DNA of 64,000 nucleotides, from the NCBI GenBank assembly GCA_029263855.1, contig JAJUFC010000004.1:62001-126000 (forward strand). Direction: 5' to 3'. Made by a program: the position numbers and the translations under genes. The stretch comes from Candidatus Thermochlorobacteriaceae bacterium (GTDB taxonomy: Bacteria > Bacteroidota > Chlorobiia > Chlorobiales > Thermochlorobacteraceae). Below, piece by piece: positions 8,092 through 16,581 of the stretch. Position 1 is the stretch's first letter. Every line of letters starts with the position of its first letter. Under the pieces are notes generated by a model that was not told where the DNA came from, searched no databases, and was given only the letters and a program-made list of their open reading frames with translations.

Positions 8092-8685
8092 ATGCCGCTT
8101 CCATTTGACATAAGCCCCGACGCGCTGTTGCGCAAAGCCATCAAAGCCTTCACGCAAAGCAAAGCCGAAACGTCCGAAACGCCCGAATTTTCCGAATTGA
8201 GAACGCGCCGATACCGCGCCACCGCGCGAGACGTGTATGAAGTTGCGCTCTCGCTTCCGTCGCGCTGGTTTGGTTGGCGCATCGTTTCGCGCGAAAAGAA
8301 TTTAGGCGGAATGTCGGCGTTCAAGTGCGAGATTATCTCGACCGTGCTTGGCGGCAACCGCTTGGAATTGTCCGTATGGATGATGGAAGACTCAGATTCC
8401 AACGGCGCGATTGAAACAGTCGTCAATGCCAAATGCGTCTCGCAAGCCCCGACCAAAGGAGACTTGGGTGAGTGTCGGCGCAATGTCGCCTTCTTTCTCT
8501 TCGCGCTCGATGAAGCGTTTGCAGAGTCCAAGAGCGTTTCCGCAACCCCGACCGCACCGCCCGAACCGCCAACCGAACCTGCACCATCGAAGCCACCTGA
8601 ACCAACGGTTCAACGTCCGCGCGTAACTATCAAACAAGGCAGTTCGCCGCGAATCACCATCAAACAGTCCACGCCTGAACAATGA
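8092..8685 (+). CDS. DUF1499-like protein with proline-rich tail (tentative)
   Basis: 197 residues without signal peptide or membrane helix. The first 140 residues look like a compact alpha/beta domain: VYEVALSLPSRWFGWRIVSRE near 43-65 and a closing segment with TKGDLGECRRNVAFFLFALDEAF near 122-145. This spacing recalls DUF1499 proteins, where a serine/arginine-rich motif precedes an Asn/Arg helix, but key positions differ, so the link is weak. The tail (about 155-197) is rich in P, E, T and K and holds a repeated (V/I)TIKQ. Its stop codon overlaps the adk start by 4 bases (ATGA), so its translation is probably coupled to adenylate kinase. Function unknown. Confidence 0.6.
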   Translation: MPLPFDISPDALLRKAIKAFTQSKAETSETPEFSELRTRRYRATARDVYEVALSLPSRWFGWRIVSREKNLGGMSAFKCEIISTVLGGNRLELSVWMMEDSDSNGAIETVVNAKCVSQAPTKGDLGECRRNVAFFLFALDEAFAESKSVSATPTAPPEPPTEPAPSKPPEPTVQRPRVTIKQGSSPRITIKQSTPEQ

Positions 8686-9338
8686 AATTGATTTTATTCG
8701 GAATGCCCGGCGTCGGGAAAGGCACGCAAGCCAAAATTTTAGCCCAAAAGCACGGCGCGGTTCACATCTCTACGGGCGACATGCTTCGCGCAAACATTCA
8801 GAACGGCACGCCACTCGGCACAATGGCGAAAGGCTATATGGACAAGGGCGAACTTGTCCCCGATAATCTCATCATTGCCATGATTGAAGAGGTGCTTTCA
8901 TCTGCAAAAGCCAAAAAAGGATATGTGCTCGATGGTTTCCCAAGAACCGTCACACAAGCCGAATCGTTGGAGACCATTCTTTGGCGCGCGAATGTGCCGA
9001 TTGATAAAGCCATCAACATTGTGGTTGATGAAGAGGAAGTCGTCAGAAGATTATCGGGACGAATGACCTGCCCAAACTGCGGCGCGATTTACCACAAATA
9101 CAATCAGCCGCCAAAAGTGGAGAATACCTGCGACAGTTGTGGACACATCGGCTTAATTCAACGCAACGACGATAAAGAAGAAACCGTCCGCCACCGCCTT
9201 GAAGTCTATCACAAAAACACTGAGCCCGTATTGCAGTTTTATCGCAACAAAGGCACGATTGTCGATGTCGATGGTGCAAAATCGGTCGAGGAAGTAACCG
9301 CCGCTATTGAGCAAATGCTTCAAAGTGCGCGTGCATAA
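8682..9338 (+). CDS. adk: Adenylate kinase
   Basis: Catalyses ATP + AMP = 2 ADP in the cytoplasm. The 218-residue length matches the long bacterial form. The P-loop is GMPGVGKGT (residues 7-15), the AMP site includes STGDMLRA, and GFPRT precedes the lid. The lid carries a four-cysteine zinc knuckle (CPNCG ... CDSCG) as in Gram-positive and many thermophilic enzymes, rather than the H-bond lid of enterobacteria. The ATG at 8682 overlaps the stop of the upstream gene in ATGA. Confidence 0.97.
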   Translation: MKLILFGMPGVGKGTQAKILAQKHGAVHISTGDMLRANIQNGTPLGTMAKGYMDKGELVPDNLIIAMIEEVLSSAKAKKGYVLDGFPRTVTQAESLETILWRANVPIDKAINIVVDEEEVVRRLSGRMTCPNCGAIYHKYNQPPKVENTCDSCGHIGLIQRNDDKEETVRHRLEVYHKNTEPVLQFYRNKGTIVDVDGAKSVEEVTAAIEQMLQSARA

Positions 9339-9354
9339 GCCAAACTCCAATTTT

Positions 9355-9963
9355 TCAAGGCACAATCCAACTTGAAACCACTTCGCCTGAAGGTTGCCAA
9401 ATAAACTTTGCGCGTTGATGCCCCGATGAATTGAGCCAAAGCCAATCAATCGTGTGAATGTGCGTTTCAACTACGGTAAAATTCTCCCGCCCCGCCTCGC
9501 TTTCTTCAAGTGTGGGATTTCGTTTCAAGAGCGATTCAGGAAGTCCCGATTCTGGTTTAGTCAGTTCTGTTGATGGCGGAATCGAGAGGTAGCATCGACG
9601 GCTCTGAAGGCGTGTGTTTTTCCATTGAAAGTCGGCAAGTTCATCGCTGTGGTGCAACGTGGCGTTGCCTGAAAGCCGAAGTTGAACGCGCACTTCATGG
9701 TCATAAAACAGCCAACAGACTTTTGGATTCTCGGTAAGTTCTGAAATTTTCTGTGAGCGTTGGTCGGTGTGAAAAATGAGCGTCCGCGTTTCAGGAATCA
9801 CTTTGCGCAGCACAACGGTTCTCGCTTGCGGCGCGCCGTCCGAAACCGTAGCCACAACGCCCGTGTGAAAGTGATGCAGGCGCGAACTTGCGCCTTTTTG
9901 CAATGCCTCCCAAATTGAGGCTAAAAGCGTTTCAAGTGAAAGGTCTTGTTCGAGAGTGGTCAT
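9355..9963 (-). CDS. Pyridoxamine 5'-phosphate oxidase-family flavoprotein
   Basis: 202 residues with the split-barrel FMN-binding fold. Visible marks are the N-terminal LETLLASIWEAL, the FMN-contacting QARTVVLRKV, LIFHTDQRSQKISEL, VCWLFYD, and the C-terminal DWLWL. True PdxH enzymes end in a conserved RxxP-type motif; here the C-terminus is shorter and differs, so oxidation of pyridoxamine phosphate is not assured. It is closer to the general FMN-binding pyridoxamine oxidase-like group found beside true PdxH in many Bacteroidota and Chlorobiota. It is convergent with adk and divergent from the solute-binding lipoprotein gene. Confidence 0.75.
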   Translation of the reverse strand: MTTLEQDLSLETLLASIWEALQKGASSRLHHFHTGVVATVSDGAPQARTVVLRKVIPETRTLIFHTDQRSQKISELTENPKVCWLFYDHEVRVQLRLSGNATLHHSDELADFQWKNTRLQSRRCYLSIPPSTELTKPESGLPESLLKRNPTLEESEAGRENFTVVETHIHTIDWLWLNSSGHQRAKFIWQPSGEVVSSWIVP

Positions 9964-10015
9964 GAATCAGGGTGTATTTTGTGGTATGTTTAACGCAAAT
10001 CGCGTCGTTAAGTGT

Positions 10016-10023
10016 TATATTTG
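10016..10023 (+). promoter_or_regulatory. Promoter -7 element of the solute-binding gene
   Basis: TATATTTG matches TAnnTTTG and lies 51 bases before ATG 10075. No good TTG partner is seen at the expected upstream distance. It argues that translation starts at 10075 and not at the in-frame codon at 10012, which lies upstream of any transcript from this site. Confidence 0.4.
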
Positions 10024-10074
10024 GCGCGTTTTCAGGTATTTTGCGCTTCTCAATCAAACCGTTCCAAATCGAGA

Positions 10075-11829
10075 ATGCTGTCTCTTCGCTTGTTCATCAC
10101 GTTCTTTTTCACCGTTGCCGCATTGGCGATTTCTTCTTGCGCTAAAAAAGAAACAAAGTCGGAATTTCGTTCCGCAAACGGCGGCAAAGTCTATGGCGGC
10201 ACCTTCGTCTACAACGAAACAACAGACTTGCCAACCTTAGACCCCGTGCAAATCGGCGATGTTGCTTCGCATCATGCCGCACATCAAATTTACGAACTGC
10301 TCGTCGACCTCGACCCGAACACCTTGCAAATTATGCCTGAACTGGCAACACGATGGGAAATTTCACCCGACGGCTTAACCTATACATTTTACCTGCGCGA
10401 TAGCGTCTATTTCCACAACGATGTCTGCTTCCCGCAAAGCGAAGGACGCAAGTTCACGGCAGACGATGTCAAGTTTTCTTTTGAGCGCGCCTGCAATCCG
10501 AAAACGCAAACCAAAGGCTTTTGGGTGTTTAAGGATAAAGTCGTCGGCGCAAATGAATACTTTGAGTCTCAACAAGCCCTCGAGCCGAAAGTGAACGAAG
10601 TCAAAGGCTTTGAGGTGCTGGACGAGCGACGCTTTCGGATTCGCTTGATTAAACCTTACGCGCCGTTTTTAATGCTTCTGACAACAGCGTTTTGCTATGT
10701 CGTCCCGCCTGAAGCCGTCAAGTATTACAATCAAAACTTTCGCATGCACCCTGTTGGCACAGGCGCATTTCAATTTCAAGAATTTAAGGATGGACAATAC
10801 CTCTTGCTCAAACGCAACCCGAAGTATTGGCAGAAAGACTCATACGGAAACCCGTTGCCATTTTTGGACAATGTGAAGACGCTCTTCATTCGCGACCTTT
10901 CCACACAAATGATGACGCTTAAACAAGGTGGGCTGTCGGAATCGTATCGGATTGAATCTGCGATGCGGAGCGAATGGCTCACCGAACAAAATGAACTGAC
11001 GGAGAAATACAAAGCAGAGTTCGTGCTTCATCGTGTGCCTTCGCTCTCGACGCAGTTTTATGGTATGAATTGCAAAATCAAGCCGTTCAACGATAAGCGC
11101 GTGCGCCTTGCTTTGAACTACGCGATTGACCGCGAAAAACTCGAACGCTATGTTTTGAAAGGTGAAGGTGTTGCCGCCAAAAAAGGAATTGTGCCGCCGC
11201 TAACGCCGAACTACGACACATCGAAAGTCAAAGGCTACACCTTCGATGTGCAAAAAGCGCGGCAACTGCTTGCCGAAGCCGGCTATCCAAACGCCAAAGG
11301 CTTTCCTGAAATCACCCTTCAACTCAATGCGGGTGGTGGGCGCAATCTGAAAATGGCGGAGGCAATTCAAGAAATGCTTCAAAAAAATTTGAACATCAAG
11401 GTGAATTTGCTGCAGGTCGAATGGTCAATGCATTTGGAATCAATGGAGACAAGCAAAGCCCCGTTTTATCGCTTGGGGTGGGTAGCGGATTATCCCGATG
11501 CAGAAAATTTTCTCAATCAGTATTATGGCAAACTTGTGCCCGCCAAATTGGAAGAGCGTAGCTATCCGAATACATCGCGCTATCAAAATCCAAAGTTCGA
11601 TGAACTTTACGAAAAGTCGCTTGCGATTATGAACGATGCCCAGCGCAACGCGCTTTATCTTCAAGCGGAACAAATTGCGCTCGAAGAAGCTCCGCTACTT
11701 CTGACGATTTACGACATCGACGAGCGCATCGTTCGCAAAGATGTGCGCGATTACCCTGTCAATGCAATGGACCGTCGTGACTTCAAAACCGTTTGGTTGG
11801 AGAAGCCCACGGCAGTTGCCAAAGAGTAG
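10075..11829 (+). CDS. ABC transporter substrate-binding lipoprotein, family 5
   Basis: Periplasmic peptide/nickel-type binding protein of about 584 residues. The start chosen at ATG 10075 gives a signal peptide ending in the lipobox ISSC, so it is anchored as a lipoprotein. Family-5 hallmarks are TLDPVQIGD near the start, LATRWEISPDGLTYTFYLRDSVYFHND, the VKFSFERACNP segment, GTGAFQF and VRLALNYAIDRE. No permease or ATPase gene of an uptake system adjoins it, so it either works with components elsewhere or has an independent binding role. Oligopeptides are the commonest ligand in the family; the sequence does not fix the substrate. Confidence 0.9.
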   Translation: MLSLRLFITFFFTVAALAISSCAKKETKSEFRSANGGKVYGGTFVYNETTDLPTLDPVQIGDVASHHAAHQIYELLVDLDPNTLQIMPELATRWEISPDGLTYTFYLRDSVYFHNDVCFPQSEGRKFTADDVKFSFERACNPKTQTKGFWVFKDKVVGANEYFESQQALEPKVNEVKGFEVLDERRFRIRLIKPYAPFLMLLTTAFCYVVPPEAVKYYNQNFRMHPVGTGAFQFQEFKDGQYLLLKRNPKYWQKDSYGNPLPFLDNVKTLFIRDLSTQMMTLKQGGLSESYRIESAMRSEWLTEQNELTEKYKAEFVLHRVPSLSTQFYGMNCKIKPFNDKRVRLALNYAIDREKLERYVLKGEGVAAKKGIVPPLTPNYDTSKVKGYTFDVQKARQLLAEAGYPNAKGFPEITLQLNAGGGRNLKMAEAIQEMLQKNLNIKVNLLQVEWSMHLESMETSKAPFYRLGWVADYPDAENFLNQYYGKLVPAKLEERSYPNTSRYQNPKFDELYEKSLAIMNDAQRNALYLQAEQIALEEAPLLLTIYDIDERIVRKDVRDYPVNAMDRRDFKTVWLEKPTAVAKE

Positions 11830-11841
11830 CGCGTAGCGGTG

Positions 11842-13047
11842 CTACTTCTTCATTTCCCAAAGTTTGACGGTCTTGTCGTCGCTTCCTGTTACGAAGTAGC
11901 GTTCATCAGGCGAGAGCGAAACGGTGTTGATGGTGAAAGTGTGTCCGCCGTTGGTTCGGTCGATGGTTTCTTTGCACTGCGCGTTTTGAATGTCCCAAAG
12001 TTTGATGGTTTTGTCTTGGCTAACCGTGAGCAGTTCTTTTCCGCCGTTGAGAAACGTCATGCCTTTGATGGAAAAGGTATGAGCAAGGACTTTGACTTTT
12101 GGTTTGATAGATTTCCCCTCGACCGTCCAAATGCGCAATCGCGCATCTTTGCCGCCCGTAACGAAGAGTTTGCCATCAGGCGAAAACATGACTGAGAAGA
12201 CGGAGTCGCCGTGCCCCTCGATGGTATGAAGCACCTCGAGGGTTTTGGCATCTAAAATTTTGACGAAGCGGTCGCTGCTGCCAGTGGCGAGCAGTTCGCC
12301 GTTTGGCGAGAGCGCGATAGTGCGAATGTTGCCCGAATGCAGATGAAGCACGCGCGTTAAGGAGAAATCGGATAGGCGAAACACTTTGAGCGCGCCGCCC
12401 GATGCACCGACATAGAGATCGGTTTCATCATGGTTAAGCGCGAGCGCATAGTTTGGCAGGAGTTGCGGATTGGAGAAAACAACCTCTCGCTGTGAAGTGG
12501 CTTTGCCTGCTTTTTCAAAAGTGGTTTGAATCAGCGCGCCGTGCTTTGCGGTTTCTTGTTCGGTTTTATTGAGTTCGTAGAAAATGTAGTGCAGGGCGTC
12601 GTAAATGCCCGTGATGCCTTCAACTTCAACCGTTTCTGCGCCGTCGGAAACCATCACGCGCCCTTCTTTTTGCAAATCATGACGATAGGCAACGGCGATG
12701 TAATTCGCGCCGAGTTGGGGCGAAAGAAGGGTTGCGAGTTTGTCGAAGTTTTGTGCGTCGTAGATAATCGTCATGCCGTCGCGCCCTGTGGTGATGAAGT
12801 ATTTTCCGCTTTTGGAAAAGAGCATCGCGTAAATGGATTGACGATGGTCGGCAAGTCCGCCAACGGCTTCGGGTTTTCCAACTTCATAAACGAACACGGA
12901 GCGCAAGCCTCCTGCGGCGGCAAATCGCTTGCCATCGGGCGCAAAGGCTACGGTATATGCGTTTTGCTTGTTTTCAAAAAAAGTTTGAACGGGTGAAATG
13001 TGTCTTTGGTCCATGTCTGGTTTTAGTTTAGAAACCGCTTCACGCAT
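11842..13047 (-). CDS. WD40-repeat beta-propeller protein
   Basis: 401 residues made almost wholly of WD40 repeats, predicted to form a seven-bladed propeller used as a protein-interaction platform. Blades end in motifs such as KTIKLWDI, KTVKLWEM and ARLRIWTV, with GH-type openings (IEGHGDSVFSV). No signal peptide or other domain is present, so it should be cytoplasmic. Its ATG at 13047 overlaps by one base the stop of the preceding gene (TAATG), showing translational coupling to a small set of membrane-associated genes at 13047-14114. A short stretch near residues 125-190 departs from the repeat pattern and may be an insertion loop. It converges on the solute-binding lipoprotein gene; an imperfect hairpin spans both stop codons. 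Confidence 0.85.
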   Translation of the reverse strand: MREAVSKLKPDMDQRHISPVQTFFENKQNAYTVAFAPDGKRFAAAGGLRSVFVYEVGKPEAVGGLADHRQSIYAMLFSKSGKYFITTGRDGMTIIYDAQNFDKLATLLSPQLGANYIAVAYRHDLQKEGRVMVSDGAETVEVEGITGIYDALHYIFYELNKTEQETAKHGALIQTTFEKAGKATSQREVVFSNPQLLPNYALALNHDETDLYVGASGGALKVFRLSDFSLTRVLHLHSGNIRTIALSPNGELLATGSSDRFVKILDAKTLEVLHTIEGHGDSVFSVMFSPDGKLFVTGGKDARLRIWTVEGKSIKPKVKVLAHTFSIKGMTFLNGGKELLTVSQDKTIKLWDIQNAQCKETIDRTNGGHTFTINTVSLSPDERYFVTGSDDKTVKLWEMKK

Positions 13048-13490
13048 TATGGTTTCGTGCCTGCGGGCTTGGAAGTGTTGCTGACTTCGTTCTGAACTTC
13101 GGTGATAGGAAAACCGCTCAAGCGACTAACCAAAAATTCGCGGGTTTTGTTCAATGCAAAGTTGGTCAAAGTTTGAAACGCGATTTCTTTGATTGCCTGG
13201 ATCAAAGGCGAAGCCATGCGTGGGCGGCTTGGTGGCACTTGTGTCCGCTCAATAGGTGGTGAAGATGGCGATGTGATGAGCAGTCGGAAGGCGCGTCCGA
13301 TAAACCAGCCTGTGCCGAGCGCCGCAACCATGATGGTAACAGGAAAACGGGAAACCAAGCCTTTCGGTGTGAGGCGGGCATGGAGCTCTGACTTGAGCAC
13401 TTGCTTGCGGGTTTTCAGTCGTGCTTTGCGCACTTCGATTGTTCGCACCAACGCTTTGCGATAAGCACTTATCTCTTCTGAATCTGACAT
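13047..13490 (-). CDS. Small single-pass membrane protein, function unknown
   Basis: 147 residues: a basic helical N-terminus (about 1-48), a membrane helix at about 50-70 (FPVTIMVAALGTGWFIG), a proline-rich linker (PSSPPIERTQVPPSRPR) and an amphipathic C-terminal half. It stands third in an operon DUF883-like, holin-X-like, this gene, WD40. The order recalls the enterobacterial yqjD-yqjE-yqjK cluster, where the third gene also encodes a small basic protein, but I cannot claim homology. The start follows 3 bases after the upstream gene. Confidence 0.65.
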   Translation of the reverse strand: MSDSEEISAYRKALVRTIEVRKARLKTRKQVLKSELHARLTPKGLVSRFPVTIMVAALGTGWFIGRAFRLLITSPSSPPIERTQVPPSRPRMASPLIQAIKEIAFQTLTNFALNKTREFLVSRLSGFPITEVQNEVSNTSKPAGTKP

Positions 13491-13493
13491 GGC

Positions 13494-13901
13494 TTATTCA
13501 TCTTTTGGGTTGGAAGATTGTCTTTGCTGATACTCGCGCCAAAAAAATTTGAGAAACAAGTTGCGCACCCACAGCGGTTGGAAGATGTTGATGAAGACGA
13601 CTGCACCGATGAGCAATGCCCCTATGGCTAAAAAGCCAAGCGAGCGTTGCCCGAACAGTTCACCCAAGTAAAGTGCAAGGGCAATAAAGAGGCACGAGGC
13701 ACCCACGAGAGAAATCAAAACAAGCACGACATTTGCCGCAATGCCTGAGAGCAGTTCAATCGCGTCCAACTTCGCAAGTTCGACTTTTGCCGTAAGCAAG
13801 TCTGAAGCATCATCGAGCGATTGGGAAAGCGATTCATCAAGCAACTCCACAATGCTTTTCTCGTGCAGACGCTCAAATGGCGGCTGACGGTCGTCTTTCA
13901 T
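13494..13901 (-). CDS. YqjE/holin-X-like membrane protein
   Basis: 135 residues with two strong membrane helices (about 48-72 and 80-104) joined by a short polar turn, and a polar N-terminus containing KVELAKLDAIE. This is the plan of the putative actinobacterial holin-X / YqjE family (Phage_holin_3_6). Despite that name, these proteins usually occur with DUF883 proteins in chromosomal stress-type operons, as here, and no phage genes are nearby. It follows the DUF883-like gene by 6 bases and precedes the small membrane protein by 3 bases, so the genes are surely cotranscribed. Confidence 0.75.
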   Translation of the reverse strand: MKDDRQPPFERLHEKSIVELLDESLSQSLDDASDLLTAKVELAKLDAIELLSGIAANVVLVLISLVGASCLFIALALYLGELFGQRSLGFLAIGALLIGAVVFINIFQPLWVRNLFLKFFWREYQQRQSSNPKDE

Positions 13902-13907
13902 GCGTGA

Positions 13908-14114
13908 TTAACTTTTACGTGATGAAAACAGCGTGCCTAAAAGAAAACCAACGCCTAATGCAATCAAGGTTGATTGAATGGGGTGCTTTTCAATGTAGCC
14001 TGTTACTTGCTCGGTAGCGCGCTTTGCCGTTTGAAACGATGATGTTTCTTTGAGTTGTTCGTAAAGAGCATCTAATTGCTCTTGAAGCAAGGCAGTTTCT
14101 TCTCTTTCAGCCAT
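13908..14114 (-). CDS. DUF883/YqjD-ElaB-like membrane-anchored protein
   Basis: 68 residues: an amphipathic, Glu/Gln-rich helix (about 1-45, with LQEQLDALYEQLKE) followed by a short C-terminal membrane anchor (ALGVGFLLGTLF) and a basic end. This is the layout of the DUF883 family; in Escherichia coli YqjD and ElaB are inner-membrane proteins that can bind ribosomes in stationary phase. It is the first gene of the operon that ends with the WD40 protein at 11842. It is shorter than the E. coli proteins, with a reduced N-terminus. Confidence 0.75.
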   Translation of the reverse strand: MAEREETALLQEQLDALYEQLKETSSFQTAKRATEQVTGYIEKHPIQSTLIALGVGFLLGTLFSSRKS

Positions 14115-14256
14115 GAGCGATGCGTTTAAGTTATCGATAAGAACTGAATTAGTATGTTAAGCAATTTAGAAAACTTTTCTATCTTATTTTGTCCGTCGCC
14201 AAGTGCGACTGACGCAGTGCAAAACATTTAGAAGTAACCTTATTGTTCTTGTTTTA

Positions 14257-14631
14257 ATGTCAACGCCGCCGTCTACCGCTGTGGAGAGCCTCTCAAAAGT
14301 CGTTCCCATTATTGCCTCGTCCGAATTGCATGAGGGTATGTCGCACATCTTTACGTTTGTCAAAGACAACGAGCGATATGAAGCGTTTGTCATTCGATTT
14401 GGGAATATCATTCGCGCTTATTTGAACTTATGCCCGCATGCGGGTGAGCCGATTGCCGAAAAAAATCAATCGGCGTTCAACAGCGACAAGCGATACCTCT
14501 TGTGCCGAGAGCATTTCGCGCTCTTTGACCCCGAAACGGGAAAATGCGTCAGCGGTCCCTGCCCGATTGCCGACCTGCATAAAATTTCCATTGTTCAACA
14601 AGAAGAGATGATTTGTTTGGTGTTGGGTTGA
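14257..14631 (+). CDS. Rieske-type [2Fe-2S] protein
   Basis: Soluble Rieske ferredoxin-like protein of 124 residues. The cluster ligands are visible as Cys59-x-His61 (NLCPHAGEP) and Cys83-x-x-His86 (LLCREHFALF), followed by the characteristic DPETGKCVSGPC. There is no membrane anchor, so it is not the bc-complex Rieske subunit; it more likely acts as an electron carrier or as a small domain of the kind associated with oxygenases and nitrite reductases. The ATG at 14257 is chosen because the frame upstream is not domain-like. It is divergent from the DUF883 operon, with 142 bases between starts. Confidence 0.88.
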   Translation: MSTPPSTAVESLSKVVPIIASSELHEGMSHIFTFVKDNERYEAFVIRFGNIIRAYLNLCPHAGEPIAEKNQSAFNSDKRYLLCREHFALFDPETGKCVSGPCPIADLHKISIVQQEEMICLVLG

Positions 14632-14836
14632 GGCGGTTTCTTTTTTGAAATCTGCTTTTACTTCTCTACTTTGTTGTTAGTTAAAGTAAATCCGTCGCAA
14701 GTTAAACAGCGTCGTCTCATCGTAGGAAGCAGAAGTCTCACCCAATACACGCAGAAAAGTTATGCTTTGCTCAATCGCAACAGCGGTATAGCGTCAGTTT
14801 CACTATTTTAGACAAGATTAATTTAATCGTTCAGGT

Positions 14837-16549
14837 GTGTTAGGGAATCTTCAAAAATATCGTGAAATCATCATCTCGGTCGCACTCTTTCTCATCTTGG
14901 ATTTGAGTGTGCTGGTGGTGAGCTCAATTACGACGGGGCAACTTGAAAGTGATGCTGTTGCAGTGAACCTTGCCTCAAGACAACGAGAACTCTCACAGCG
15001 TATTGTCAAAACGCTATTGCAAATCCAAATCGCTCAAAACGCTGAGCACAGCATTGAAGAGCCACAGAACGAACTGGCGACGACATTCAAAATTTTCGAC
15101 GAAACCATTGAAGGACTGCGCGACGGGCGGCTTGTTACTGGCGGCGATTACAAAACCGTGATGCTTATTCCGGTTGAAACCGACAGCGCGAAAGTTTATC
15201 TCGAGCGCGCTTTTCTTATCTGGAATCCGTTCAAAGAGAAACTCTTTCGTGTCATTGCCGCCAAAGGCACTGTTCCGAAAGAAGACTTGCAAGATGCCGT
15301 TGAGTATGCCTCAAACAACAACCTCTTGCTCCTTGATTTGATGAATTTCATCACGTCAGAAGCGGAGAAAAAACTCTCGGATAAATCCAACACGCTGCGC
15401 ACGATTCAAATCACCGGCATTATCGCCGCATTGATTAACTTTTTTATCCTCCTTTTCCATTTTATTCGTAAGTTGCGCTCCCAAGACGCTGAGATTACAC
15501 GATACTCTGAAAATCTGGAAAAGATGGTCGACATTCGCACGCGTGAATTGAGAACAGCGCAGGAGCAACTAAGAGCGACAAACATCAGTCTTGAAAGAGC
15601 AAAGTATGAACTTGAAGTCTTGAATTCACAGTTGGAACAAAAGGTCGAAGAACGCACGGCTGAACTGAAAAACACGCAAACCCAACTGATTCAATCCGAA
15701 AAAATGGCGGCTTTGGGTCAAATGGTTGCAGGGCTTGCGCACGAAGTCAACACGCCATTAGCGTTCGTGAAAACCAACTTGGAAGGCATGTCGGAATTTC
15801 AAAAGGAAATTTTCTTGCTCGTCGATGAATCCGAGAAACTCTGCGAATCTCTCAAAAACGACGATATGGAGAATCTCGATAAACATCTCGTTCAACTGGC
15901 GGAACTGCAAGAACGCCTGAAGAAAGCAAATACGATTCAAGACATCAGCGATATGCTCCGCGAATCCCTGACCGGTATGGACAGAATCCAAGAATTGGTG
16001 ATGAACCTTAAAAACTTCTCGCGCTTAGACGAAGCCGAATACAAATACGCCGATATTCACGCGGGAATTGATTCAACCTTGCTCATTGCCAATAACATCA
16101 TTAAAAATAAAGCACGAGTGGTGAAGGAATACGCCCCGAAGCTTTATGCAGAATGTTATCCCGCTCAGCTCAACCAAGTGTTCTTGAATTTGATTACGAA
16201 CGCGGCACAAGCAATAGAGCGAGAAGACGGCGAAATTAGAATCAAAACGTCGATTGAAGACGGCTACGCAGTGATTCGCGTCGCCGACAACGGAAAAGGT
16301 ATTCCAAAAGAGTATCTGAACCGAATTTTTGAGCCGTTCTTTACAACAAAGCCCGTTGGACAAGGAACGGGTTTGGGGCTGAGCATCTGCTATCAAATTA
16401 TTGAAAAACACTCCGGCGTGATGCAGGTTGAAAGCCAAGTCGGTGTCGGAACAACATTCACGATTAAAATTCCTGTCAAACAAAAACGCGACGGGGGAGC
16501 CGCAACTGAAATCGTTCGGTCTCGATCTTCAAACCTCCAAATGGCATAA
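14837..16549 (+). CDS. Sensor histidine kinase with PilJ-type N-terminus
   Basis: Membrane histidine kinase of 570 residues. A first membrane helix (about 10-30) is followed by a periplasmic helical domain with [17 protein letters not shown], the signature of type-IV-pili-transducer (PilJ/NarX-like) sensors. A second helix lies at about 193-212, then a coiled coil (about 215-285). The HisKA box contains [12 protein letters not shown] with the phospho-acceptor His. The HATPase domain shows [26 protein letters not shown] and GTGLGLS. The start is a GTG at 14837. The double-receiver regulator begins 32 bases after the stop and is its probable partner. The preceding 205 bases show nothing I can name. 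Confidence 0.92.
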   Translation: MLGNLQKYREIIISVALFLILDLSVLVVSSITTGQLESDAVAVNLASRQRELSQRIVKTLLQIQIAQNAEHSIEEPQNELATTFKIFDETIEGLRDGRLVTGGDYKTVMLIPVETDSAKVYLERAFLIWNPFKEKLFRVIAAKGTVPKEDLQDAVEYASNNNLLLLDLMNFITSEAEKKLSDKSNTLRTIQITGIIAALINFFILLFHFIRKLRSQDAEITRYSENLEKMVDIRTRELRTAQEQLRATNISLERAKYELEVLNSQLEQKVEERTAELKNTQTQLIQSEKMAALGQMVAGLAHEVNTPLAFVKTNLEGMSEFQKEIFLLVDESEKLCESLKNDDMENLDKHLVQLAELQERLKKANTIQDISDMLRESLTGMDRIQELVMNLKNFSRLDEAEYKYADIHAGIDSTLLIANNIIKNKARVVKEYAPKLYAECYPAQLNQVFLNLITNAAQAIEREDGEIRIKTSIEDGYAVIRVADNGKGIPKEYLNRIFEPFFTTKPVGQGTGLGLSICYQIIEKHSGVMQVESQVGVGTTFTIKIPVKQKRDGGAATEIVRSRSSNLQMA

Positions 16550-16581
16550 GTCCAAAAGGATATAAGTTTTTTATAGGTATT

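Noticed and set aside
11825-11846. Hairpin between the solute-binding and WD40 genes as a terminator
   Set aside because: Stem of only 6 bp with a 10-base loop and no T-run on either strand; weak.
13494-13901. Holin-like protein as a sign of a prophage
   Set aside because: The flanking genes are chromosomal YqjD/YqjE-type and a WD40 protein; no endolysin, capsid, integrase or att repeat is visible.
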